From assembly GCA_005877655.1 (NCBI GenBank), contig VBOC01000062.1, positions 1 through 5,293 of the forward strand: a stretch of DNA of 5,293 nt, written 5' to 3'. This document shows positions 1 to 5,293 of the stretch, in pieces. Position numbers and translations under genes: made by a program. Within the stretch, counting starts at the first letter, position 1; each line of letters opens with the position of its first letter. Source of the stretch: Ignavibacteria bacterium. Lineage in GTDB: Bacteria; Bacteroidota; Ignavibacteria; UBA10030; SZUA-254. A model generated the notes under the pieces. That model made no database searches, was not told the DNA's origin, and worked only from the letters and a program-made list of their open reading frames with translations.

Positions 1-555
1 CGCGAACGCGGGAAGATTTCGTGGATGTCCTATGCTCTTGTCGCCGCGCTCCTTATCATGCTATCCGGTTTCAGCCTGTACGTTTATCGTCTGACGATGA
101 CGATTGCCGGCGACCGCGAATATATCGCGGGCCAGCGGACACAAATCATGCGATTGGCAGACGATTTGAATCGCAAGGAGGCGGTCCTGAGCGTGCTTGG
201 AGCCCGCAGAGTTGAAGTGGTCCCGATGAGCGGTCTGGGCGTCGATTCGGCGGCGTATGGAACTCTCTTCCTGGATCCGGACAAGAAACTGGGAATCCTG
301 CACGTATCGAACCTTCCGCTCCTTCCGCAGGACAAAGAGTACCAGCTCTGGATTTTCAAAGAGGCAAAGAAAGTGAGTGCAGGGACCTTCAGCACCACCG
401 ACGATTTTGAGAAGGAGAACTTTTATACGTTGACGCCGCTCGAGATCAGCGGCCGGAGAGAAATTGACTCGGTCTCCGTAACGGCGGAGCCAAAAGGTGG
501 CTCGACTCAGCCAACCGGAGTAGCCTACCTGCTCGGGAGCAAGCCGGCGCAATAG
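1..555 (+). CDS. Anti-sigma-K factor RskA-like protein, C-terminal part (5' end off window)
   Basis: This is a membrane anti-sigma factor that would hold an ECF sigma factor inactive at the inner membrane. The frame is open from base 1 (R-E-R-G-K-I-S-W before the ATG at 25), so that ATG is probably internal. One transmembrane helix spans roughly nt 16-93. A charged, probably coiled-coil stretch follows (about nt 100-200), and then an extracytoplasmic RskA C-terminal domain. Seen in that domain are the LPLLPQDKEYQLWIF strand (nt 316-357), the VSAGTF segment, and the closing VTAEPKGGSTQPTG signature (ending at nt 519), the usual hallmark of the family. The cytoplasmic sigma-binding domain, often with an HxxxCxxC zinc motif, would lie upstream and cannot be judged. 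The cognate sigma gene is expected just upstream (family knowledge). The gene converges on the agmatinase with a 50 bp gap. The family call is firm; which sigma factor it controls is unknown. Confidence 0.88.
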   Translation, partial: RERGKISWMSYALVAALLIMLSGFSLYVYRLTMTIAGDREYIAGQRTQIMRLADDLNRKEAVLSVLGARRVEVVPMSGLGVDSAAYGTLFLDPDKKLGILHVSNLPLLPQDKEYQLWIFKEAKKVSAGTFSTTDDFEKENFYTLTPLEISGRREIDSVSVTAEPKGGSTQPTGVAYLLGSKPAQ

Positions 556-563
556 CGCCCGGC
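543..563. terminator. Possible hairpin at the convergent gene end (weak terminator candidate)
   Basis: GGCGC-AATA-GCGCC forms a perfect 5-bp stem at 546-559. It extends by GCC/GGC (543-545 with 561-563) if C560 is bulged. It straddles the stop codon of the anti-sigma gene and lies between two convergent genes, where a terminator is expected. There is no T-run after the stem on either strand, so it is not a classical intrinsic terminator. It could also be chance in GC-rich DNA. Confidence 0.25.
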
Positions 564-605
564 CCACGCGGTCGAAAATGAAAGAGAGAACATTTAGGAT
601 AAACC

Positions 606-1505
606 TCAGCGACAGAAGTAGTTAATCATCTTTGAAACGAGCTTTGCCGCTGAGAGGTCGGGGTGGTGCAGACCCCTGATCGGCGCCAGTTCCACGACAT
701 CACAGCCTACGACCCGCTTTCGGTCGCCCAGTTTTCTGAGAAATCGCAGTGTCTCGTGCCAGAAGAGCCCGTTTGGCTCGGGAGTCCCGGTCGCCGGGAT
801 GATCGACGGATCAAGCCCATCGACATCGAAGGTGAGGTAAACCTCATCCGAGATCCGTTCCAACGCGTAATCATCCCATGTCGCGGGAGTCTTAGTGAAC
901 TTTCCCTCGCGGATTTCGTGCGCATAAAGTGTGGTGACCCCATTCTGCCTGATGAAGTCCGCTTCTTCCCGGCACTGGGCGCGGATGCCGACCTGCACCA
1001 AACGCCGGGGGTCGAGGATTTCGCAAACCCGGGCCATGACGGAGGCATGGCTGTACTTATTCCCCTGGTACTCGTGTCTCAGGTCGGAGTGCGCGTCGAT
1101 CTGGACCACCGAGAGGTTCTTGAACCGGTCCGCGAAGGCGGCAACGACCGACTGGGTGATCGTGTGTTCACCACCGAGCGTCACGACGAACTTCTCCCGC
1201 TCGAGGAGCGCATCGACACGCTCGCGGATTTTATCCAAAGCAGTTTCCTGCCGGAGGCCGGCGACGCGCAAAGGCCGCAGCGTCGATATCCCGAGTTCCC
1301 GATAGACTTCACGGCCCGTCTCCTCGTCGAAAAACTCCACCTGTCCGGACGCCTTCAGAATGGCGCCCGGTCCGAGGCGCGTCCCCGCTCCATAACTGAC
1401 GGACCGTTCGTACGGAACGGGAAAGATGACGACTCTCGAATCCTCGAAGGAAGAGAACTCCCTTCCGATCCAGAGGAAATTGGATTTGGAGAGGGTTTCA
1501 AACAT
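606..1505 (-). CDS. speB: Agmatinase / ureohydrolase family enzyme
   Basis: This 299-aa cytoplasmic enzyme belongs to the arginase/agmatinase family, which uses a binuclear Mn centre to hydrolyse a guanidino group. For agmatinase, agmatine becomes putrescine plus urea. All metal-ligand motifs are present, numbered from the ATG at 1505: GGEHT (H114), DAHSD (D137, H139, D141) and FDVDGLDPS (D227, D229). The PATGTPEPNG loop (E243) and SHASVMARV (H153) also match, as does the C-terminal DVVELAP. Length is normal for the family. The frame continues upstream to a TTG at 1580 (324 aa), but those 25 extra residues look non-conserved and the TTG falls on a putative -35 box, so I prefer ATG 1505. No strong ribosome site precedes either start. 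Substrate is inferred: arginase is unlikely from the sequence style, but aminopropylagmatine ureohydrolase, guanidinobutyrase or another ureohydrolase cannot be excluded. No other polyamine gene is in the window. Confidence 0.9.
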   Translation of the reverse strand: MFETLSKSNFLWIGREFSSFEDSRVVIFPVPYERSVSYGAGTRLGPGAILKASGQVEFFDEETGREVYRELGISTLRPLRVAGLRQETALDKIRERVDALLEREKFVVTLGGEHTITQSVVAAFADRFKNLSVVQIDAHSDLRHEYQGNKYSHASVMARVCEILDPRRLVQVGIRAQCREEADFIRQNGVTTLYAHEIREGKFTKTPATWDDYALERISDEVYLTFDVDGLDPSIIPATGTPEPNGLFWHETLRFLRKLGDRKRVVGCDVVELAPIRGLHHPDLSAAKLVSKMINYFCR

Positions 1506-1528
1506 AGGCCGGCGAGAGGGAGTAAGAG

Positions 1529-1539
1529 ACAGTGACTGT
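1529..1539. promoter_or_regulatory. Palindrome ACAGT-G-ACTGT in the agmatinase leader (operator candidate)
   Basis: This is a perfect 11-bp palindrome with an odd centre, located between the predicted -10 box (1552-1557) and the ATG at 1505. Its centre is about 28 bp, close to three helical turns, from the centre of the second palindrome at 1557-1568. The two sites are not the same sequence. They share only partial AGT/ACT ends, so they may not bind the same protein. Confidence 0.22.
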
Positions 1540-1551
1540 TCAGGCGGAGTG

Positions 1552-1580
1552 AATATAGTCGAACGACTGACGAAATGCAA
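1552..1580 (-). promoter_or_regulatory. Predicted sigma-70-type promoter of the agmatinase gene
   Basis: Read on the minus strand, TTGCAT (1580-1575) and TATATT (1557-1552) are separated by exactly 17 bp. The -10 box matches the TATAAT consensus at five of six positions; the -35 box matches only at TTG. Transcription would begin near 1545, giving a leader of about 40 nt before ATG 1505. This supports that start over the TTG at 1580. If the host is a Bacteroidota with unusual promoter consensus, the match may mislead. Confidence 0.4.
1557..1568. promoter_or_regulatory. Palindrome AGTCG-AA-CGACT inside the promoter spacer (operator candidate)
   Basis: These are perfect 5-bp inverted arms with a 2-bp centre. 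They lie between the predicted -35 and -10 boxes of the agmatinase gene in the only divergent intergenic region of the window. A dimeric repressor bound here would block that promoter. The position is suggestive, but arms of 5 bp are short and may be chance. No regulator gene adjoins. Confidence 0.25.
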
Positions 1581-1636
1581 TCTTTGAGTTGATTCTCTCG
1601 GATATTTCTCCTACTTTATCCCGGATTTGTTTCGCC

Positions 1637-2113
1637 ATGGACAGGTCGCTCCCATATTACGCGCTGTTGATCGCCGTCCTCATCTGGTGCGGCGCGATCG
1701 TGATGCCTCCGCTCGCCGTACTATCCCAGCCCCTGACATCGAGGCTGGGCTACAGGTTTTTCGCTTTGATATGCCATCAGGAAGAAGCGCGCTCTCTGCA
1801 TCTGTTAGGCTATCCTCTGGCCGTTTGCGCACGATGCTCGGGGATCTATTTCGGATTTCTGCTCGGCATCATTGTGAGTCCGCTCTTGTCACCGGGGGTG
1901 GCTTCTTTTCCGCGCCTCGGCTGGGCCATCGCGATCCTGCCGATGTTACTCGATGTCGGTGCCGATGTCATCGGAGTCCATGCAAGCACGCTCGTGACGC
2001 GGATCGCAACGGGAACGTTTTTCGGCGCCGCCGCCGCGCTCATCTTAACGCCGCATCTCATAGGCCTGTATCGTCGCAACCAACCATCAGCCCGCAATGA
2101 ACCCAAAACCTGA
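1637..2113 (+). CDS. DUF2085 family integral membrane protein
   Basis: This 158-aa inner-membrane protein of unknown function is recognised as DUF2085. The signature is CHQ (C46, H47, Q48) followed after 15 residues by CARCSGIYFG (C64, C67), then a later LLDVGAD segment and TRIATGTFFG. About four hydrophobic segments are visible, at roughly residues 8-28, 69-85, 95-112 and 124-145. The conserved Cys/His/Cys set between the first two helices could bind metal or be redox-active; that is inference. The frame extends upstream to a TTG at 1589 (174 aa). ATG 1637 is preferred because the protein then opens directly into a membrane helix, but neither start has a good ribosome site. It is divergent from the agmatinase and is the first gene of the likely operon. 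Its last codons overlap the next gene, suggesting coupled translation. Confidence 0.82.
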   Translation: MDRSLPYYALLIAVLIWCGAIVMPPLAVLSQPLTSRLGYRFFALICHQEEARSLHLLGYPLAVCARCSGIYFGFLLGIIVSPLLSPGVASFPRLGWAIAILPMLLDVGADVIGVHASTLVTRIATGTFFGAAAALILTPHLIGLYRRNQPSARNEPKT

Positions 2114-2642
2114 TAAGAAAATCCCCGCTCTTTATGGCGGGATCATCATGGGGCTAGTTTCCTCAATCCCTTTCCTGAGCCTTATCAACTGCTTATGCTG
2201 TGCCGGCATTCTCCTGGGCGGTTTCCTCGGTGTGATGTTCTATAAGAAGAACTTCACGCCGGATACGCCACCCTTCACCGCAGGCGATTGCGCCGCCGTC
2301 GGGGCGCTTGCGGGAGTCGTCGGGGCGGTCGTCGGGACCGTGCTTTCACTTTTGTTCGTAGCCCTGGTCGGCGATGTTGCCCGGCAATTCATCCTCGACC
2401 TGCTCAAGAATTCCAATCTACAATTGCCCCAAGGCTTTCTGCAAATGTTTGAAGAGAGGATGCGGGAAGGCGCGACCGGGCTGGCACTCGTTTTCCGGCT
2501 TATGGCGGCGCTCGTGATCGACAGTGTGTTCGGGCTGCTCGGGGGCCTGATCGGATACAGCGTCTTTAAGACGAAGCAATCCCCTACGTCCGGCAATGCG
2601 GGACAAGGCGGACCGGGTCCCGCGATGCCACGCCCCTCGTGA
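2097..2642 (+). CDS. Uncharacterised glycine-rich integral membrane protein
   Basis: This 181-aa protein has about four membrane segments, at roughly residues 12-28, 32-50, 66-92 and 128-155. An NCLCC motif (residues 31-35) sits at the junction of the first two, and a GD-C-AAVGALAG segment (residues 63-73) opens the third. An amphipathic, charged stretch (about 93-125) separates the third and fourth helices, and the C-terminal 25 residues are polar, rich in Gly and Pro, and probably disordered. From memory, the pattern NCLCC, then GG, then GD-xAAxG-LAG recurs in small uncharacterised bacterial membrane proteins, but I cannot name a family. The ATG lies inside the DUF2085 gene (17-bp overlap in a different frame) with no clear Shine-Dalgarno, so translational coupling is likely. 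The function is unknown; the pair with DUF2085 suggests a joint envelope role. Confidence 0.75.
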   Translation: MNPKPDKKIPALYGGIIMGLVSSIPFLSLINCLCCAGILLGGFLGVMFYKKNFTPDTPPFTAGDCAAVGALAGVVGAVVGTVLSLLFVALVGDVARQFILDLLKNSNLQLPQGFLQMFEERMREGATGLALVFRLMAALVIDSVFGLLGGLIGYSVFKTKQSPTSGNAGQGGPGPAMPRPS

Positions 2643-2652
2643 GGGGGGTGCC
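2627..2652 (+). other. Imperfect hairpin over the stop codon, upstream of the metallopeptidase gene
   Basis: CCCCT (2633-2637) pairs with AGGGG (2642-2646) around a CGTG loop. The stem extends outward through CAC/GTG (2629-2631 with 2648-2650) and G2627-C2652, with two mismatches. It covers the TGA of the upstream gene and ends 18 nt before the ATG at 2671. A short ATTTTT run follows at 2663-2668, about 10 nt past the stem, which is too far for a standard intrinsic terminator. Partial termination, RNA stabilisation or control of downstream translation are possible. The G-rich arm is also the only G-rich stretch before the next start. Confidence 0.35.
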
Positions 2653-2670
2653 GGCCGGACGAAATTTTTC

Positions 2671-4968
2671 ATGAAGCGGCGCCTTCTCACCGTGGCGATC
2701 TGGTTGTTAGCCGTTCGCCCGGCCGCCGCCGATTCGGGTAACGGCGCGTGCGAGATCGTCTCCCACAAGGCGAGGCTGAATTTATTTCCCTCGCAGAACG
2801 CCATCTCCGCAACCGATACCCTGACGATCCACCTGACCCCGCACAAGCCGGCGCGTATCAAGCTGCAGCTACTGCCGGTGTATGAAGTGGAAGAGGTGAG
2901 GATCAACGGCCGGAAATCCCGGTTCGAGCGCGACCGGGATTCTATCGAGATCACAAATCTCCCCACCGACACCCTGTTCGATTGCGTGATCGTTTATTCG
3001 GGTGTCCTCGCGTTCCGGTCGGAGTTTTCGCAGCTCACGAGGGAGCGCGCAGTCCTGCGCGAAGAGGAGGTCCTTCCGCACGGGAAAAGTATGCTAAGGG
3101 AAGCCCGCCTGACTGTGCGGGCGCCGGCAGCGTGGGAGGTACTCACCGCGGGCACGTTAGTCCGCCGGGACACATCGATGGATTCCACGCTTTTTGTTTA
3201 TGATATAGACAGGCCGGTTCCCACCCTCGGGTGGATTTGCGGAGGGCCATATTGGGCGGGTCCGGGTGAAGGGCAGGGCCCGCCGGTCTCCGTTCATCTC
3301 TTCCCGGAGGATTCGGGTTCCGCCTCCGGCATCGCGGAGCTCGCGAAGGCCTTGTTGAAATTCTACGGAGAAAGGTTCTCGACCTACCGGTTTCGGGACT
3401 TCAAGGTCGTCGAGGTGGAGGACTGGGTGGCCGGGCCGAATGTCCTGGCGGTCGCGATACCGGCGATGGTGATGATCAAGCGGCTCACCCTTCGAACCGA
3501 CGACCGGTTCAACCAGGTCCGGACCATCCTTCCTCATGAAGTCGCCCATCAATGGTGGCCGATGACGGTCTTCCTCGAGGACGCCGACGCTGCGTTCCTG
3601 GCGGAAGGGATGTGCGACTATTCCGCGCTGCTCTTTCATGAATCGACGGGAGCCCTCTCGGCGCGAGATTCGCTGAAACATCACCCACTCTTGCGTCCGC
3701 TCATTCTGCGAGCATTGAAGGGGCAAGATCTTCCGTTGCAGCGCAAAGCCGACCTCCGCTCGCTCCCGACACATTACCTCAAGGCCGCCTATGTGCATAA
3801 CATGCTTCGGCATCTGGTGGGCGACTCCACTTTCTTCCTGCTCTACCGAACATTTGCCGGCCGTTTTGCCGCCAGGCGGGTGGGCCTTTCTGACTTCCAG
3901 CAACTCGCCGAGGAGCTGAGCGGAAGGAAACTCGATTGGTTTTTTAATCAATGGGTGAAAAACCGCGGGCTTCCCCGGTTGAAAATCTATAACGTCAAAT
4001 CGGTCCCGCTGGGGGACCAATGGGTCACACGCGGGAGGGTCCGGATCGTCGGGTACGACAAATTCACGACGTTTGCCGACGTCGGCATCGCGACCGGGGC
4101 AGGCATGATGCTCAAACGTGTCTGGCTGGGCGCGGACAGCACCGGATCGTACAGGAATGATGTGCCATTCGAGGTCGTATCCAAAGAAAAACCGCAGCGC
4201 GCCCTGCTCGATCCGGCAGGAAATCTTCTCAAGTATGAAAGACTGCCCGTCAAATTCAGCGACGTGCGCGACCCGGCGGACGGCCTGATGATCGTGGGAA
4301 CGAGGAAACATGCCGGCCATTTACTCGCGCTCGCCCGCAAAGATTCCGCGTCGATGGAAATGGGAGCATGGTCGGTGACGATCAAGAGGGACAGCGAGGT
4401 CTCGCTCGGCGATCTGCAGAACGAACGCGTATTTATTTACGGGATGGCGGCTGAGAACAGCGTCGCGGCGGAACTTGAGGATAAATTCCCGATAAAATTC
4501 CGGGACGGCTGGCCCATTATTCCCGAATCACTTCGCGATGCCGGGGAGAGCGGGAAAAGTCCGCACGGTCGCGCGACGTCCCTGCCCCGTGCCGCTGCGT
4601 CTCGCACCGCGGGACCGAGCCGGGACTCCTCGGGACCGAGCCACGGCACAACAGGACCAGGCCGGGACACGGCAGGGACAGGGCATCGGGAATCGGGCCA
4701 TCGGTCGAGTGGGGCGGGACGGCCGGGCCCGGACTCCGCCGTTTCCGGGACCAATCCCTTCAATGACAGCACGCTTGCCCTCCTGCAGTGCATCGAGAGT
4801 CCGTATATCGCGCAAGGATTCCTGGCATGGATCGCTCCGCTCAGCGAGCAAGCCGAGCCTGCGGTCTTTCCGTACGATGCTTCGTGGGTCCTCCTGAGGG
4901 GGGTGGATGAAATCATCTCGGGCGCATGGGAGGTGAAGGACGAAGATCTGACGTTTGACATCAACTAA
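2671..4968 (+). CDS. Secreted M1-type (gluzincin) zinc metallopeptidase-like protein with repeat-bearing C-terminal extension
   Basis: This 765-aa exported protein starts at ATG 2671, because MKRRLLTVAIWLLAVRPAAA is a clear signal peptide (likely cut after A20). An in-frame ATG at 2596 would bury the signal behind 25 charged residues. Residues 28-190 resemble the M1 N-terminal beta domain. The catalytic domain has HEVAHQWW (H289, E290, H293) and, after 18 residues, FLAEG (E312), the M1 zinc set. Y369 in YLKAAYVHNMLR aligns with the catalytic tyrosine of the YEKGA motif. FNQWVKNRGLPRLKI (425-439) leads into a beta-rich region. The expected GAMEN motif is not recognisable; WVAGPNVLAVAIPAM (252-266) occupies its place. 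A GAMEN-type glutamate for N-terminal amine binding is therefore absent, so aminopeptidase activity is uncertain. Residues 530-765 are an extension I cannot assign, interrupted by 7-residue repeats (646-687). It is the last gene of the operon, 28 bp after the previous stop. Confidence 0.85.
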   Translation: MKRRLLTVAIWLLAVRPAAADSGNGACEIVSHKARLNLFPSQNAISATDTLTIHLTPHKPARIKLQLLPVYEVEEVRINGRKSRFERDRDSIEITNLPTDTLFDCVIVYSGVLAFRSEFSQLTRERAVLREEEVLPHGKSMLREARLTVRAPAAWEVLTAGTLVRRDTSMDSTLFVYDIDRPVPTLGWICGGPYWAGPGEGQGPPVSVHLFPEDSGSASGIAELAKALLKFYGERFSTYRFRDFKVVEVEDWVAGPNVLAVAIPAMVMIKRLTLRTDDRFNQVRTILPHEVAHQWWPMTVFLEDADAAFLAEGMCDYSALLFHESTGALSARDSLKHHPLLRPLILRALKGQDLPLQRKADLRSLPTHYLKAAYVHNMLRHLVGDSTFFLLYRTFAGRFAARRVGLSDFQQLAEELSGRKLDWFFNQWVKNRGLPRLKIYNVKSVPLGDQWVTRGRVRIVGYDKFTTFADVGIATGAGMMLKRVWLGADSTGSYRNDVPFEVVSKEKPQRALLDPAGNLLKYERLPVKFSDVRDPADGLMIVGTRKHAGHLLALARKDSASMEMGAWSVTIKRDSEVSLGDLQNERVFIYGMAAENSVAAELEDKFPIKFRDGWPIIPESLRDAGESGKSPHGRATSLPRAAASRTAGPSRDSSGPSHGTTGPGRDTAGTGHRESGHRSSGAGRPGPDSAVSGTNPFNDSTLALLQCIESPYIAQGFLAWIAPLSEQAEPAVFPYDASWVLLRGVDEIISGAWEVKDEDLTFDIN
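4606..4731 (+). repeat. Six degenerate 21-bp tandem repeats encoding 7-residue Gly/Pro/Ser units
   Basis: Six consecutive 21-bp units start at 4606, 4627, 4648, 4669, 4690 and 4711. They encode TAGPSRD, SSGPSHG, TTGPGRD, TAGTGHR, ESGHRSS and GAGRPGP. The 12-mer CGGGACCGAGCC occurs at 4610-4621 and again exactly 21 bp later at 4631-4642. Later units drift increasingly from this core. The frame is preserved throughout, so the array lengthens a flexible, probably disordered loop within the C-terminal extension of the metallopeptidase-like protein. The flanking region (about 4534-4755) shares the biased composition. Confidence 0.75.
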
Positions 4969-5036
4969 GGGGAGGCGCAGTTCATAAGGCGGTACCCCGG
5001 GCGCGACCGTCGGCGGAACTTCCATCGCTTTCGGGA
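4969..5036. other. Short convergent intergenic gap, no clear terminator
   Basis: These 68 bp separate the stop of the metallopeptidase-like gene from the stop of the histidine kinase gene on the other strand. I see only short GC palindromes (GGTACC, CCCGGG, CGACCGTCG) and no stem followed by a T-run on either strand. Termination may be Rho-dependent or the transcripts may overlap. Confidence 0.4.
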
Positions 5037-5293
5037 CTATGACTTGAGGAGCCTGATCCTGAAGGTCGTTCCCTTTCCCATCCGGCTCTCTTTGACGAAC
5101 AGTTTGCCGCGATGATAGGATTCGATGATCCGTTTCGAGAGGCTCAGGCCGAGTCCCCACCCGCGCACCTTCGTGCTGTAGCCGGGACGAAAAATATCGC
5201 GCCGGTCCTTCATGTCGATCCCTTTACCGGTATCCTTCACATCGATAAAGACGGCGTCCCCTTTCTCGAAGAGCGAGAAGAGGATGGTCCCGC
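5037..5293 (-). CDS. Sensor histidine kinase, C-terminal ATP-binding domain (5' end off window)
   Basis: Only the last 84 residues are present; the reading frame is open to the window edge, so the GTG at 5240 is an internal codon (V of VKDTGKG), not a start. The fragment is the end of a HATPase_c domain. It shows a G1 box (VKDTGKGID), an F-box-like IFRPGYSTK, a G2 box (GWGLGLSLSKRI) and a final GKGTTFRIRL strand. These bind ATP for autophosphorylation of a histidine in the DHp domain, which lies off window with the N box and the sensor region. The stop is TAG at 5039-5037 and no receiver domain follows. Any partner response regulator is outside the window. The wording around RGWGLGLSLSKRIIE is, from memory, common in Bacteroidota/Ignavibacteriota kinases. 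The family call is firm; the signal sensed is unknown. Confidence 0.9.
   Translation of the reverse strand, partial: GTILFSLFEKGDAVFIDVKDTGKGIDMKDRRDIFRPGYSTKVRGWGLGLSLSKRIIESYHRGKLFVKESRMGKGTTFRIRLLKS

Noticed and set aside
663..1535. Long plus-strand open frame of 290 codons
   Set aside because: It lies wholly antisense to the agmatinase, whose catalytic motifs are unmistakable. The translation shows no family motif and looks like a shadow frame of GC-rich coding DNA.
1589..1617. Plus-strand promoter candidate TTGATT - 17 bp - TACTTT for the DUF2085 gene
   Set aside because: The -10 match is only three of six bases, the leader would be about 12 nt, and the -35 overlaps the alternative TTG start. 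This is too weak to list, though some promoter for the operon is expected in this area.
2596..2670. Upstream ATG giving a 790-aa metallopeptidase-like protein
   Set aside because: The added 25 residues are highly charged, overlap the previous gene, and would precede a clean signal peptide. The ATG at 2671 is far better placed.
3157..4320. Minus-strand open frame of 387 codons
   Set aside because: It is antisense to the metallopeptidase catalytic domain. The product is rich in His, Arg and Pro with no recognisable domain, as expected for a shadow frame.
4528..5160. Minus-strand open frame of 210 codons crossing the gap between the last two genes
   Set aside because: It runs antisense through the repeat array and overlaps the histidine kinase in a different frame, so it is best explained by GC-rich composition.
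1..5293. A defence, toxin-antitoxin, CRISPR or mobile-element system
   Set aside because: All substantial frames are explained by ordinary chromosomal families. There are no spaced direct repeats of CRISPR type, no transposase or integrase motifs, and no terminal inverted repeats.

Overview
This 5.3 kb window is chromosomal in character. It is GC-rich, densely coding, and holds six protein genes, two of them cut by the window edges. I see no tRNA, rRNA, CRISPR array, insertion sequence or phage gene. The best lineage hint is the C-terminus of the histidine kinase at the right edge. Its F-box/G2-box wording (FRPGYSTK followed by RGWGLGLSLSKRIIE) is, from memory, typical of the Bacteroidota/Chlorobiota/Ignavibacteriota (FCB) group. 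An anti-sigma factor of RskA type and an agmatinase of the GTGTPEP class fit that group but do not prove it. A high-GC FCB bacterium is my best guess, with modest confidence.

Layout. Positions 1-555 (+) hold the transmembrane and extracytoplasmic part of an anti-sigma-K-like factor, whose sigma-binding N-terminus lies off the left edge. Positions 606-1505 (-) hold an agmatinase/ureohydrolase (speB type), convergent with it. Positions 1506-1636 are a divergent control region with a good minus-strand promoter for the agmatinase and two short perfect palindromes. Positions 1637-4968 (+) form a probable three-gene operon: a DUF2085 membrane protein, a glycine-rich four-helix membrane protein overlapping it by 17 bp, and 28 bp further on a secreted M1-type zinc metallopeptidase-like protein of 765 aa. 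Positions 5037-5293 (-) hold the ATP-binding end of a sensor histidine kinase, convergent with the operon.

How the genes may work together. The agmatinase serves polyamine synthesis or arginine breakdown and stands alone. The three-gene operon is entirely envelope-directed: two small integral membrane proteins and one exported metallopeptidase. The anti-sigma factor and the kinase are signalling proteins at the edges, with partners outside the window. Nothing shows that they regulate the operon.

The most notable feature is the M1 protein. It keeps the HExxH-18-E zinc site and a candidate catalytic tyrosine, but lacks a recognisable GAMEN exopeptidase motif. It also has a long C-terminal extension interrupted by six degenerate 21-bp (7-residue) tandem repeats. 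I did not find a clear new defence or mobile system here.
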